Positions 42,438-50,144 of a DNA stretch of 64,000 nucleotides are shown piece after piece. Location of the stretch: positions 4,731,501-4,795,500 of the forward strand of contig NZ_CP029008.1 of assembly GCF_024585165.1 (NCBI RefSeq), in the 5' to 3' direction. Position numbers and translations under genes: made by a program. Each line of letters starts with the position of its first letter. The first letter of the stretch is position 1. The notes beneath the pieces are model-generated. The model searched no databases. It had not been told where the DNA came from and was given only the letters and a program-made list of their open reading frames with translations. The stretch comes from Bradyrhizobium sp. WBOS07. GTDB taxonomy: Bacteria; Pseudomonadota; Alphaproteobacteria; Rhizobiales; Xanthobacteraceae.

Positions 42438-42778
42438 TGGTGTCCTCCCGACCGGTTGCCGAATTGATTATAGTATATAACGAATTTGGCAAGGCGCGCG
42501 GGAGGCGACATTGTTGTCGGCAAGCGGTCTTCACTCCCTCGGTTGGTCGGGAGGGCAGATCGGGCCGATCCGGCCGCTTTGACCGTGCATGAGGTTGTTT
42601 TCGAGAATTTGCCGGTTCGGAAGGCGGCAGTGAACATTGACATCACCTGCCGCCATGCCTTAAGAACCGCCCCGTCCCGGGCGGTCGTCCGCCAGCGGGA
42701 AAAATCTCATTTTGCCACATTCGCGCGTGCCGCAACGGTAGTGCCGAACACGGCCTTTCGAACGTTCAGGATTCCGCC
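42438..42778. other. Divergent gap between amidohydrolase and rpmJ
   Basis: 341 bases, no gene supported. Near the amidohydrolase start an AT-rich palindrome (42458-42490). Near rpmJ a 7-bp inverted repeat ACCGCCC / GGGCGGT (42666-42685). Both promoters must lie here. Confidence 0.5.
42458..42490 (-). promoter_or_regulatory. AT-rich palindromic operator or promoter of the amidohydrolase
   Basis: GCCGAATT and AATTTGGC (one mismatch) flank a very AT-rich core with TATAGTATATAA. About 20 bases upstream of the amidohydrolase ATG, where a repressor could block transcription. Confidence 0.4.
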
Positions 42779-42904
42779 ATGAAGGTCCGTAACTCGCTGA
42801 AATCGCTGCGCGGTCGCCATCGCGCCAACCGCCTGGTCCGCCGCAAGGGCCGGGTCTATGTGATCAACAAGGTGCAGCGCCGCTTCAAGGCGCGCCAGGG
42901 CTGA
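42779..42904 (+). CDS. rpmJ: 50S ribosomal protein L36, zinc-free (41-aa) type
   Basis: A 41-residue basic ribosomal protein ([18 protein letters not shown]... KARQG). This is the longer, alternative L36: it lacks the zinc-binding Cys and His set of the standard 37-38-residue form and carries the YkgO-type insert. Alphaproteobacteria commonly have this form as their sole L36. It is monocistronic; a hairpin follows at 42976-43000. Identification is secure from the family pattern [20 protein letters not shown]. Confidence 0.95.
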   Translation: MKVRNSLKSLRGRHRANRLVRRKGRVYVINKVQRRFKARQG

Positions 42905-42975
42905 TCTCAAGGCTGATCTCAGCCCGGCCGGACGCCTTCGCGTTCCCGCAAGACCACTGCTCACACGAGTTTGAC

Positions 42976-43000
42976 GCCGCCTTTGCTTTGCAAGGGCGGC
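42976..43000 (+). terminator. Intrinsic terminator after rpmJ
   Basis: Stem of 11 bp with one mismatch (GCCGCCTTTGC / GCAAGGGCGGC), TTT loop, followed by TTT. About 70 bases past the rpmJ stop. Confidence 0.6.
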
Positions 43001-43022
43001 TTTGCGCGTTTAGACTTTCACC

Positions 43023-43664
43023 ATGGCAGTGAGATTCCCGCATCCGCGCACTTTGTGTCTGGCCCTTGTGCTGGCAAGCCTCGGGCTGGCTCCGGCGCTG
43101 GCGCAGCAGATTGAGCCGCCGAGCCCGCCCGGCAAGCAGAAGAAGCTGCCGGAGGCACCGGCCAAGCTGCCCAAGGTCGATCGCACCAAGAATCTTGATT
43201 TCCTGTTCGGCGCGCTGAAGGCGGCGCCCGACGAGGTCAGCGCCAAGCATGTCGAAGCGCGGATCTGGGCGATCTGGCTCCAGACCCCCAGCGACACCGC
43301 GGCGCTGTTGATGGCGCGCGCCAAGACCGCGGTCGACGCCAAGAAGATCGAGGTCGCGATCAAGCTGCTGGACTCGGTCATCAAGCTCAGGCCCGACTAC
43401 ATCGAGGCCTGGAACCGACGCGCCACGCTCTATTACATGCAGAACGATTATGGTCGCTCGCTTGCGGACATCCAGCAGGTGCTGATCCGGGAGCCGCGCC
43501 ATTTCGGCGCGCTCGCAGGCCTCGGCATGATCATGCAGGAGGTCGGCGACGAGAAGCGCGCGCTCGACGCCTACCGCAAGGCGCTCGCCGTCAATCCGCA
43601 CCTCGAGAAGATTCCCGACCAGGTCAAGTCGCTGACCGAGAAGGTCGAGGGACGCGATATCTGA
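43023..43664 (+). CDS. Exported tetratricopeptide-repeat protein
   Basis: A 213-aa periplasmic protein with signal peptide (CLALVLASLGLAPALAQ, cleaved near residue 28), a short Pro-rich part (IEPPSPPGKQKKLPEAP), then about three to four TPR units (about 75-205; DYIEAWNRRATLYYMQNDYGR and RHFGALAGLGMIMQEVGDEKR are the clearest). TPRs mediate protein contacts; the partner is unknown. No other gene nearby suggests its function; it follows rpmJ but is separated by a terminator. Confidence 0.85.
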   Translation: MAVRFPHPRTLCLALVLASLGLAPALAQQIEPPSPPGKQKKLPEAPAKLPKVDRTKNLDFLFGALKAAPDEVSAKHVEARIWAIWLQTPSDTAALLMARAKTAVDAKKIEVAIKLLDSVIKLRPDYIEAWNRRATLYYMQNDYGRSLADIQQVLIREPRHFGALAGLGMIMQEVGDEKRALDAYRKALAVNPHLEKIPDQVKSLTEKVEGRDI

Positions 43665-43711
43665 AGCGGAATGGGCTTTGGTCGAATCGATGCGTGCGGA
43701 GAACTCGGATC

Positions 43712-43732
43712 ACCTCTCCTGCAGGGAGAGGT
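43712..43732. terminator. Hairpin after the TPR gene
   Basis: Perfect 8-bp stem ACCTCTCC / GGAGAGGT with a 5-base loop, 48 bases after the stop. Similar to the hairpin at 16241-16262, so it may be a dispersed short palindrome rather than a dedicated terminator. Confidence 0.4.
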
Positions 43733-43898
43733 AATCGCCCGTGCCGATCGAGCCTCACTCCATCATGCTTTAGCCGACAACTCGACCATTTCTTGAGAGA
43801 ACGTGGCGTCTTCGGATTAACCACGATCGCAGGCGCGGCATCGTGAGCACTATTGCCCGGGCCGCCGCGAGCCTACCTGCATGGCAGGAGCGAAAGCC

Positions 43899-44159
43899 AT
43901 GAAGCGTTTGATTTTTGCAGGGTGCTTGCTGCTCGCGTCGGGGACGGCGAGTCTCGCCGACGGATTGTTCTGGGTGGTCGGCAACCGCGCCACCGGAAAA
44001 TGCAATATCGTGACCAGCAATCCGGTCATCATCGGCGATATCTGGTTTGGCGATGGTCCCTACAAGTCCAGGGCCGATGCCAAGCTTGCCCGTTCGACGA
44101 TCCGCGTCTGTCCCGCGCTCACGCCGGACGAGGAAAAGGACGAGGACGGCACGAACTAG
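43899..44159 (+). CDS. Small exported protein of unknown function (86 aa)
   Basis: MKRLIFAGCLLLASGTASLA is a clear signal peptide; the mature part (about 66 aa) has two Cys (GKCNIV and RVCPAL), likely a disulphide, and an acidic tail (DEEKDEDG). AGGAG lies 9 bases before ATG 43899, preferred over the ATG at 43881. I recognise the type as a rhizobial conserved hypothetical but no function. Confidence 0.7.
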   Translation: MKRLIFAGCLLLASGTASLADGLFWVVGNRATGKCNIVTSNPVIIGDIWFGDGPYKSRADAKLARSTIRVCPALTPDEEKDEDGTN

Positions 44160-44165
44160 CCTGCC

Positions 44166-44348
44166 TTAATGCAGGACGCTGCCGCCGCGCTCGACCAGGC
44201 CGCGATCGGCCGCTGCCGCGTAGGCCCTTGCCAGCTCCGTTTCGAGATGCTCGTTGATCAGCAGCAGCGCCCGTACGGCGCCGCGCAGGTCGCCGTTGCA
44301 GCTCGCGACGATTTCGTCGATCGCAGTGTCGTTTGATCTGAAGCTCAT
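44166..44348 (-). CDS. Small cytosolic protein of unknown function (60 aa)
   Basis: A 60-residue helical protein (MSFRSNDTAIDEIVASC...) with GGAGG 7 bases before its ATG, which makes translation likely. The middle (LRGAVRALLLINEHLETELA) looks like one amphipathic helix, possibly for dimerisation. It converges with the exported 86-aa gene (6 bases between the stops). Function unknown; I believe similar short proteins occur widely in Rhizobiales. Confidence 0.65.
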   Translation of the reverse strand: MSFRSNDTAIDEIVASCNGDLRGAVRALLLINEHLETELARAYAAAADRGLVERGGSVLH

Positions 44349-44651
44349 CGAAAATCCTCCGGTTCGAACCAGGACAATTTCTGCCGGTCTTTCCCACATC
44401 CCCTGAGGCATGCGAGGAGGATCGGCGCCCACCCGCGCCTAGATGGCGGAACCGACCATGGCGATTATATGGACGCCGCGATGACGGCGGCATGAAGCCG
44501 TTCCGGGCTTGCGTATGCCTGTGGAATAATGTTGATTCCATTGAGTTTTTACGTTCTGCAATTGTGCACATATCCACAGCCCCGGCATTTCGGTGGACCA
44601 CGAAAAGCCGAAGGCAGCGAAACTGCCGCCCTCCAGACCCGTAACTGCCCT

Positions 44652-45635
44652 GTGCCCAGGATCACCCGGATTCTCCCCATGATCGTGATGTCAGTCGTGA
44701 CGGCGCTGGTTGTGCTGGCGCTGGTCACGCAGGCCGGGATCGTCGCCGTGCAGCGCGCCTTTCCGCCGCAGGGCGAGATGGTGGACGTCGACGGCGCGAC
44801 GCTTCACGTCGTCGATATCGGCCCGCGCGATGCCGGCTTGCCGATCGTGATGCTGCACGGCGCGAGCTCCAATCTCGAAGCGATGCGGCGCCCGCTCGGC
44901 GACATCGTTGCCAGGGACCATCGCGTCATCCTGGTCGATCGCCCCGGCCATGGCTGGAGCACGCGTGCGCGGCGGCAGGATTCCACGCCGCAGATCCAGG
45001 CGCGGATGATCGACGAGGCGCTTGCAAAGCTAGGGATCGAGCGTGCGGTCTTCGTGGTGCATTCCTGGAGCGGCGCGCTCGGCGCGCGGCTTGCGCTCGA
45101 TCATCCCGGCCGCGTTGCGGGCCTCGTCATGCTCGCGCCCGTCACCCATCCCTGGCGCGGCGGCGTCGGCCGTTACAACGAGATCATCGCGACGCCGGTG
45201 ATCGGTCCGCTGCTCGCCTACACCATCACCCTGCCGCTCGGTTACTTTCTCGCCGAACCCGGCGCGCGCAGCGTATTCCTGCCGCAAATGATGCCCGATG
45301 GATTCGTGCGGGATTCCGCGACGCCGCTCTTGCTGCGCCCGCGCGAATTCATCGCCAACGCCTATGATCTGGTGACGCTGAAGCAGGCGGTTGCGGCGCA
45401 AGTGGCACGCTATGGCGAGATCCAGGCGCCGGTGACGGTCATCGCCGGCGAGCCCGACAAGACGGTGAAAACCAACATCCACGCCCGCCCGTTCGCGGCC
45501 ACGGTGCCGAATGCGAAGCTGATCGTGCTGCCCGATCTCGGCCACATGGTGCAGAATGCCGTGCCCGACCGCGTGAAGGCGGAGATCGAGGCAATGCTCG
45601 GGAGGATCGTCCCGGCACAAGCGGCCGCCGATTAG
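44652..45635 (+). CDS. Membrane-anchored alpha/beta hydrolase
   Basis: About 327 aa. An N-terminal hydrophobic segment (VMSVVTALVVLALVTQAGI) anchors or exports it, then an alpha/beta-hydrolase fold: oxyanion loop IVMLHGASSN, DRPGHGWS, the nucleophile elbow VHSWSGALG (Ser in HSW; the flanking Gly residues of GxSxG are Val and Ser), an acid in GEPDKTV and the catalytic His in LPDLGHMVQ. Start uncertain: GTG 44652 or ATG 44679, neither with a strong Shine-Dalgarno; an ATG at 44529 would add about 40 unlikely residues. Substrate unknown (ester or epoxide type). Confidence 0.85.
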   Translation: MPRITRILPMIVMSVVTALVVLALVTQAGIVAVQRAFPPQGEMVDVDGATLHVVDIGPRDAGLPIVMLHGASSNLEAMRRPLGDIVARDHRVILVDRPGHGWSTRARRQDSTPQIQARMIDEALAKLGIERAVFVVHSWSGALGARLALDHPGRVAGLVMLAPVTHPWRGGVGRYNEIIATPVIGPLLAYTITLPLGYFLAEPGARSVFLPQMMPDGFVRDSATPLLLRPREFIANAYDLVTLKQAVAAQVARYGEIQAPVTVIAGEPDKTVKTNIHARPFAATVPNAKLIVLPDLGHMVQNAVPDRVKAEIEAMLGRIVPAQAAAD

Positions 45636-45652
45636 AAGTTTTCGCGCTCTCG

Positions 45653-45817
45653 GTAGGGTGGGCAAAGGCGCACTTGCGCCGTGCCCACGAGTTCCCGACG
45701 ACGGCGAAAGACGTGGGCACGCTCCCGTAGCCCGGATGGAGCGTCAGCGTAATCCGGGGCCGCTCGCCCGGCATCTCGCATCGTCCCGGATTACGCTTGC
45801 GCTCCATCCGGGCTACG
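45653..45817. repeat. Composite repeat: half GTAGGGTGGGC copy joined to a CGTAGCCCGGATGG palindrome
   Basis: The left part (45653-45722) equals the left and inner arms of the repeat at 1686-1777, but its right outer arm is missing. In its place starts a different palindrome with perfect 18-bp arms (45726-45743 and 45800-45817) and inner arms CGTAATCCGGG / CCCGGATTACG. This looks like one repeat fused to or inserted into another. Confidence 0.75.
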
Positions 45818-45869
45818 GCACCGTGCCTGTGTCGCCCTCTGTCAATCCCGCTCGTCAAAAATATTCCAC

Positions 45870-46450
45870 TTTACCGAAATTCGGAAATGACGTATGTGTC
45901 GCCCATCCCGGCTCAACCAGGAGGGGCGATCTCGAGGTCGTCTTGATCCCGAGCCGGGCTTGCGGTGGACGCGGCAGCGTCGGCATGAGAGGTGCGGGCA
46001 GGGCGGGTAGTCCCTGTGAGCCCGTGGCCGCGTGCGGACGAACGGCGCTGTTCAGTTCGTCGCGCCAACATTCGACGGCTACGTGCACGATGCCGTCGAC
46101 CCTGTGGCGCTCACGAATGTGCGTACGGCAAAACCGTGTGGTCCTGGCCGTCGTTGCTACGGTCAAGCCTATCGCGGAGGTGCGAGCGAGCCCAACCGGG
46201 CAGACTGCATCATCCAATCCGCGGGGCGAGGGAGGCCAGAAGGAAAGTTCGGCTCCCGGGAGAGCACGGCATAAGCCGTCCGACCATCGCGCAGGGAAGG
46301 CCGAGTGATCGGCACCACCTGTATGCTGCTGTGCGGTTCTTCTGCGTGTGCATTTTCGCGCAGCGGACCGCGGGTGCGTTGTCAGCACCCGGCCTTCCCT
46401 GCACCCTCTTGGCTTTGAGGGTGGCGACGCAAGCAAAGCTCGGGCGAATT
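45870..46450. repeat. Gene-free dispersed repeat block with strong hairpins
   Basis: No frame here looks like a normal gene, although several open frames exist. It holds a perfect 13-bp inverted repeat (46291-46303 with 46390-46402, GCAGGGAAGGCCG) and, nested at its right end, a 7-bp hairpin (CGGGTGC 46371-46377, GCACCCG 46385-46391). The text 'CATCGCGCAGGGAAGGCCG ... CCCGGCCTTCCCTGC' is one I recall recurring between genes in Bradyrhizobium, often mis-called as hypothetical proteins. Borders are approximate. Confidence 0.55.
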
Positions 46451-46509
46451 GCGCCGCGAGGTCGAAGAGGCGTGTCTGTGAGTCGAGCTGCGTGTCACAA
46501 CCTCGATCT

Positions 46510-46602
46510 CGTAGGGTGGGCAAAGCGCAGCGTGCCCACGCGTCTATCTCCGCATTTGAAAGGTCGTGGGCACGGCGCCAGTGCGCCTTTGCCCACCCTA
46601 CG
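46510..46602. repeat. Dispersed palindromic repeat, 'CGTAGGGTGGGCAAA' type
   Basis: Perfect 15-bp arms at 46510-46524 and 46588-46602, inner arms CGTGCCCACG / CGTGGGCACG. Same family as 1686-1777, with nearly the same total length (93 against 92 bp). Confidence 0.85.
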
Positions 46603-46673
46603 ACACCGCCGCCTGGGATGTGCAGTGGAGTATCGCAATGCCATGCAGAAAACGCGTCGCAACAACAAGCGAC

Positions 46674-46706
46674 AGCTCCGGTTCTGATGCGATCGGAACC
46701 GGAGCT
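46674..46706 (-). terminator. Terminator of the cytochrome c gene
   Basis: Perfect 11-bp stem AGCTCCGGTTC / GAACCGGAGCT with an 11-base loop, 22 bases past the cytochrome stop on the minus strand. No strong T-run. Confidence 0.6.
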
Positions 46707-46728
46707 GCAGCGGCCGCTTCAGGCGTGC

Positions 46729-47124
46729 TTACTGCTTGATCTTCCCGTCCTTGTCGTATTGGGCAATGAAGGCCCAGAGATTGTTGATCTCGGTCTCGTT
46801 CTTGATGCCGGCGAACGCCATCTTGGTGCCGGGGATCTTGGCCTTGGGGTCCTTGATGTATTCCTTGAACACGGCCTCGTCCCAGGTGATGCCGGAATTC
46901 TTGTTCGCATCCGAGTAATTATAACCCTCGACCGTGCCCGACTTGCGGCCCTTGAGGCCGTTGAGCTCGGGGCCGACCTTGTTCTTGGCGCCCTCGCCGA
47001 TCGCGTGGCAGGCCAGGCATTTGTTGAACGATGTCTTGCCGGCCGCGACATCCTGCGCCATCGCGGCGGGTGCGGTGGCAATCATTGTGAGGATCGTCAG
47101 TGCGCCAAAGGTCAGTTTTGTCAT
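46729..47124 (-). CDS. Soluble c-type cytochrome (class I, c2/c550-like)
   Basis: A 131-aa periplasmic electron carrier. Signal peptide to about AAMAQ, heme attachment CLACH (residues about 36-40), and a distal Met ligand in TKMAFAGI (about residue 103), plus VGPELNGLKGR and YNYSDANK typical of mitochondrial-like cytochromes c2. ATG 47124 is chosen since it gives the proper signal peptide. Shine-Dalgarno weak (GAAGAG). Divergent from glcD with a 228-bp gap. It could serve the bc1-oxidase chain or a periplasmic dehydrogenase. Confidence 0.92.
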   Translation of the reverse strand: MTKLTFGALTILTMIATAPAAMAQDVAAGKTSFNKCLACHAIGEGAKNKVGPELNGLKGRKSGTVEGYNYSDANKNSGITWDEAVFKEYIKDPKAKIPGTKMAFAGIKNETEINNLWAFIAQYDKDGKIKQ

Positions 47125-47352
47125 AAGTGTGCTCTTCGTCTCTTCCCGGGTCAGATGGAGGGCCGTGTTTTGGCAGGTCCGATGCAATTGGACAAGCCGC
47201 GAAACCTTGACAGGTTTCATGCTAGCAGGCTTGTCCCAGAGAGAACTTGCGCTGCAACAAAGCAATGCGACCTTCGGAGGACCTACCCAAAGCGGGCAAG
47301 ACATGATTGATTTGCTGCGACTTTTCCATCTGGCGGACGAGAGCTTCTGAAA

Positions 47353-48846
47353 ATGGCCATCATGATGCCCGCAAGCGACCAGGCCGTGCTCGCACGCCGC
47401 GCCGAGATCGTTGCTGCACTGCGCGCCATCGTGCCCGGCGAGGGCGTGATCGATACGCCTGCCGAAATGCGGGCCTATGAGTCCGACGGGCTCACGGCCT
47501 ATCGGCAGCCGCCGATGGTCGTCGTCCTGCCCGACACGACCGAGCAGGTCTCGCTCATCCTGAAATATTGTGCAGGGCAAGGCATCAAGGTGGTGCCGCG
47601 CGGCTCCGGCACGTCGCTGTCCGGCGGCGCGCTGCCGCTCGAGGACGGCGTGCTGCTCGGCCTCGGCAAGTTCAAGCGCATCCGCGAGATCGATTTCGAC
47701 AACCGCGTCGTCGTCACCGAGCCCGGCGTCACCAATCTCGCCATCAGCCAGGCGGTGGCGCATGCCGGCTTCTATTACGCGCCCGACCCGTCCTCGCAGA
47801 TCGCCTGCTCGATCGGCGGCAACGTCGCGGAAAATTCCGGCGGCGTGCACTGCCTGAAATACGGCATGACCACCAACAACGTGCTCGGCTGCGAGATCGT
47901 GCTGATGAGCGGCGAGATATTGCGCATCGGCGGCAAGGGGTGCGAGAACCCCGGCTACGACCTGATGGGCGTCATCACCGGCTCCGAAGGCCTGCTCGGC
48001 GTCATCACCGAGATCACGGTGCGCATCCTGCAGAAGCCGGAGACGGCGCGCGCGCTGATGGTCGGCTTTGCCGAGGTCGAGGCCGCCGGCGAATGCGTGG
48101 CGCGCATCATCGGCGCCGGCATCATCCCCGGCGGCATGGAGATGATGGACAAGCCGGCGATCCACGCCGCGGAAGCCTTCGTCCACGCCGGCTATCCGCT
48201 CGACGTCGAGGCGCTGCTCATCATCGAGCTCGACGGTCCCAAGATCGAGGTCGACGAGCTGATCGTTCGTGTCGAAAGCATCGCAAGAGGCTGCGGCTCG
48301 GTGACGCTGCAGATCTCCAATTCGGAGGCCGAGCGCAATCTGTTCTGGGCCGGCCGCAAGGCCGCATTCCCGGCGGTGGGGCGCATCTCGCCCGATTATC
48401 TCTGCATGGACGGCACCATTCCGCGCGGCGCGCTGCCGAAGGCGCTAGCGCGCATCCGCGAGCTCGGCGAAAAATACCAGCTCGGCTGCGCCAACGTGTT
48501 CCACGCCGGCGACGGCAATCTGCACCCCCTCATCCTCTACGATGCCAACAAGCCCGGCGAGATCGAGCGCGCCGAAGCCTTCGGTGCCGACATCCTGCGC
48601 GCCTGTGTCGAATTCGGCGGCGTGCTCACCGGCGAGCATGGCGTCGGCATCGAGAAGCGCGACCTGATGCCTGACATGTTCAGCGAGATCGACCTCAACC
48701 AGCAGCAGCGGCTGAAATGCGCGTTCGATTCCCAGGGCCTGCTCAATCCCGGAAAAGTGTTCCCGACCCTGCACCGCTGCGCCGAGCTCGGCCGCATGCA
48801 TGTGCATGCCGGCAAGCTGGCGTTCCCCGACATCCCGCGGTTCTAG
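47353..48846 (+). CDS. glcD: Glycolate oxidase subunit GlcD (FAD-binding)
   Basis: A 497-aa FAD subunit of glycolate dehydrogenase, oxidising glycolate (and often D-lactate) to glyoxylate. PCMH-type FAD domain: VVPRGSGTSLSGGALPLEDGV, the CSIGGNVAENSGGVHCLKYG loop and GSEGLLGVITEI; the C-terminal FAD-oxidase domain has NVFHAGDGNLHPLI and GVLTGEHGVGIEKR. Length is normal. An ATG nine bases in (47362) could also serve. It is followed by glcE (59-base gap) and glcF, with the same direction and family order. Confidence 0.95.
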   Translation: MAIMMPASDQAVLARRAEIVAALRAIVPGEGVIDTPAEMRAYESDGLTAYRQPPMVVVLPDTTEQVSLILKYCAGQGIKVVPRGSGTSLSGGALPLEDGVLLGLGKFKRIREIDFDNRVVVTEPGVTNLAISQAVAHAGFYYAPDPSSQIACSIGGNVAENSGGVHCLKYGMTTNNVLGCEIVLMSGEILRIGGKGCENPGYDLMGVITGSEGLLGVITEITVRILQKPETARALMVGFAEVEAAGECVARIIGAGIIPGGMEMMDKPAIHAAEAFVHAGYPLDVEALLIIELDGPKIEVDELIVRVESIARGCGSVTLQISNSEAERNLFWAGRKAAFPAVGRISPDYLCMDGTIPRGALPKALARIRELGEKYQLGCANVFHAGDGNLHPLILYDANKPGEIERAEAFGADILRACVEFGGVLTGEHGVGIEKRDLMPDMFSEIDLNQQQRLKCAFDSQGLLNPGKVFPTLHRCAELGRMHVHAGKLAFPDIPRF

Positions 48847-48905
48847 CGCGATCGTGGCAAGCGTCGAATTGCTTTTCGTTGTAAACTTGGATACCGCCTT
48901 TTCCC

Positions 48906-50144
48906 GTGGATACGCTCAAAGTCAGAGACGCCAAAGACGTCGAAGAAGTCGTGCGCGCGGCGATCGCGAACGAGCAGCCGCTCGAGATCGTCGGTCATGG
49001 CAGCAAGCGCAACATCGGTCATGCGATGACGACCAATGCGGTGCTCGACGTCTCCGCGCTGAATGCCGTCACCTCCTACGAGCCCAACGAGCTCATCATC
49101 ACGCTTCAGGCCGGCGCGCCGCTCGCCGACGTGCTGGCGCTGATCGACGCCAAGAACCAGCAATTCGCCTTCGAGCCGATGGATACCGCCCCGCTGCTCG
49201 GCACGCCCCCAGGCGGCACCATCGGCGGCATGATCGCGGCCGGGCTCGCCGGTCCGCGCCGCATCAGGGCCGGCGGGGCGCGTGATCACCTGCTCGGGGC
49301 GCACGCCGTCTCCGGCTTCGGCGACAGCTTCAAGACCGGCGGCAAGGTGGTGAAGAACGTCACCGGCTACGACCTCTGCAAGCTGCTGGCGGGATCCTGG
49401 GGCACGCTGTCGGTCATGACCGAGGTCACGCTGAAGGTGATGCCGAAACCCGAGGCGGAGCGGACGCTGTTGTTCCGCGGCCTCGACGATGCCACGGCGA
49501 ACAAGGCCATGACCGCGGCGCTCGGCTCGCCCTTCGACGTCTCCGCCGCCGCGCATCTGCCGTCTCAGGCGTTCCGCGCCAAGGCCGACGGGCTCGGCGA
49601 TCTCGCCGGCGAGGGCGAGGCGCTGACCCTGCTGCGGCTGGAGGGCATCACCGCCTCCGCCGCCCACCGCGCCGGTTCGCTGCGCGAATTGCTGGCGCCG
49701 TTTGGAACCGCGACGCTGATCGAGGACGTCGCTTCCGCGGCGCTGTGGACCACGATCCGCGACGTGCTGCCGTTCGCGGCTAGCGGCGCGCTCGGCGCCT
49801 GGCCGGTGTGGCGGATCGTCTGCCCGCCCGCCTCGGGTGCCGCGCTTGGCACGCAATTGGCGCGCGAGACCGGCGGCGAGGTGATCTACGATTGGGGCGG
49901 CGGCCTGATCTGGGCGGCGCTGCCGCCGAAGGACGACGCACACGGCCCGGCGGTGCGCGCGCGTGCCAACGCGCTCGGCGGGCACGCCACGCTGATCCGG
50001 GCGGCCGAGGAGATCAGGCGCAATGTCGACGTGTTCCATCCGCAGGCATCAGGCATCGCCGCCCTGAGCGAGCGGGTCCGCGCCAGCTTCGATCCGAAGA
50101 CCATCCTGAACCGGGGACGGCTCACGCGGAGCGCTGCCGAATGA
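48906..50144 (+). CDS. glcE: Glycolate oxidase subunit GlcE (FAD-binding)
   Basis: A 412-aa FAD-binding subunit. It has a shorter PCMH domain than GlcD, with EIVGHGSKRNIGHAM, TPPGGTIGGMIAAGLAGPRR and the SFKTGGKVVKNVTGYDLCKL loop that is diagnostic for GlcE. GTG start at 48906; its TGA overlaps the glcF ATG (ATGA), so the two are coupled. Together GlcDEF hand electrons to the quinone pool at the inner membrane face. Confidence 0.95.
   Translation: MDTLKVRDAKDVEEVVRAAIANEQPLEIVGHGSKRNIGHAMTTNAVLDVSALNAVTSYEPNELIITLQAGAPLADVLALIDAKNQQFAFEPMDTAPLLGTPPGGTIGGMIAAGLAGPRRIRAGGARDHLLGAHAVSGFGDSFKTGGKVVKNVTGYDLCKLLAGSWGTLSVMTEVTLKVMPKPEAERTLLFRGLDDATANKAMTAALGSPFDVSAAAHLPSQAFRAKADGLGDLAGEGEALTLLRLEGITASAAHRAGSLRELLAPFGTATLIEDVASAALWTTIRDVLPFAASGALGAWPVWRIVCPPASGAALGTQLARETGGEVIYDWGGGLIWAALPPKDDAHGPAVRARANALGGHATLIRAAEEIRRNVDVFHPQASGIAALSERVRASFDPKTILNRGRLTRSAAE

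Noticed and set aside
46032..46274. An 80-codon frame (MRTNGAVQFVAP...) in the repeat block
   Set aside because: Similar translations recur as hypothetical proteins, but here the sequence is best explained by a dispersed non-coding repeat with conserved hairpins; no ribosome site was seen.
45855..46523. A 222-codon minus-strand frame over the repeat block
   Set aside because: It spans the inverted repeat and has no domain, signal peptide or ribosome site.
45838..46728. Possible CRISPR array, because of repeated blocks in this gene-free area
   Set aside because: The repeats are inverted and few, not regularly spaced direct repeats with unique spacers; no cas gene is present.
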